DNA from: Cyclobacteriaceae bacterium
GTDB lineage: Bacteria; Bacteroidota; Bacteroidia; Cytophagales; Cyclobacteriaceae
Direction of reading: 5' to 3'
DNA length: 6,633 bases
Assembly (NCBI GenBank): GCA_030589835.1
Contig: JAUUZS010000246.1
Location: forward strand, 1 to 6,633
Of this stretch, positions 6,614 through 6,633 are shown one piece after another; the stretch's first letter is position 1, and the number at the start of each line of letters is the position of its first letter. The notes below the pieces were generated by a model. That model searched no databases. It saw nothing but the letters and a program-made list of their open reading frames with translations, and was not told the origin of the DNA. Both the position numbers and the translations under genes were made by a program.

Positions 6614-6633
6614 ATGCCGAACGCGTTAAAAAA
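6614..6633 (+). CDS. Possible start of a gene running off the right edge
   Basis: ATG at 6614 opens a frame (M-P-N-A-L-K) that is still open at the window end, with GGAG (6601-6604) nine bases upstream as a possible ribosome binding site. An in-frame ATG at 6599 is an alternative start. Six codons cannot identify a family, and if the boxA-like element belongs to an rRNA leader this is not a gene. Confidence 0.18.

Larger units (their letters stand above)
6308..6633. other. Intergenic region with hairpins, no complete gene
   Basis: Nothing here codes for a complete protein on either strand; the longest ATG frames are under 20 codons, apart from one that runs off the right edge. The left 130 bases are AT-rich and must hold the promoter of the minus-strand receiver. 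The right 200 bases hold a perfect 6-base inverted repeat (6440-6459), a plus-strand terminator (6489-6522), a second hairpin (6549-6562) and a boxA-like sequence (6572-6582), described separately. Confidence 0.6.

Noticed and set aside
1..6633. CRISPR array, tRNA or a complete insertion sequence
   Set aside because: No regularly spaced direct repeats, no cloverleaf-like sequence and no transposase domain were found on either strand.

Overview
The window is a signal-transduction cluster, most likely from a member of the Bacteroidota. The evidence is AT-rich DNA, a -33/-7 promoter of the Bacteroidota type (TTTG, then TAnnTTTG) before the response regulator gene, the lack of clear Shine-Dalgarno sequences before the long genes, and the protein style (PAS-rich kinases, an Rcp1-like single-domain receiver). 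Genus cannot be judged from the sequence alone.

Layout, left to right. Positions 1-459 are the 3' end of a gene for a PAS protein that ends in a coiled coil and has no kinase domain in the visible part. After a 159-base gap with a good promoter, 619-1269 encodes a NarL/LuxR-type response regulator. Positions 1270-1805 hold no convincing gene, only weak terminator-like and promoter-like sites and two tiny reading frames. Positions 1806-3584 encode a membrane-anchored PAS-PAS-HisKA histidine kinase. Positions 3675-5849 follow in the same direction and encode a soluble REC-PAS-PAS-PAS-HisKA_3 kinase. Positions 5867-6307 on the opposite strand encode a stand-alone CheY/Rcp1-like receiver, converging on the second kinase with only 17 bases between the stop codons. 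Positions 6308-6633 are non-coding, with a clear plus-strand terminator hairpin, inverted repeats, and at the right edge a boxA-like element just after a small hairpin, which may be the leader of the next operon.

How the genes may work together (inference). There are two kinase chemistries and three receivers. The HisKA_3 kinase is the family that normally pairs with NarL/LuxR regulators, so the regulator at 619-1269 is its natural DNA-binding partner. The HisKA kinase has the phytochrome-like HisKA type that often pairs with Rcp1-like single-domain receivers such as the one at 5867-6307. It could also phosphorylate the N-terminal receiver of the second kinase and so link the two branches. 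All catalytic residues checked are present, so the proteins look active. The individual proteins belong to known families. The least ordinary points are the kinase-less PAS tail, the possible cross-wired relay, and the structured non-coding ends.
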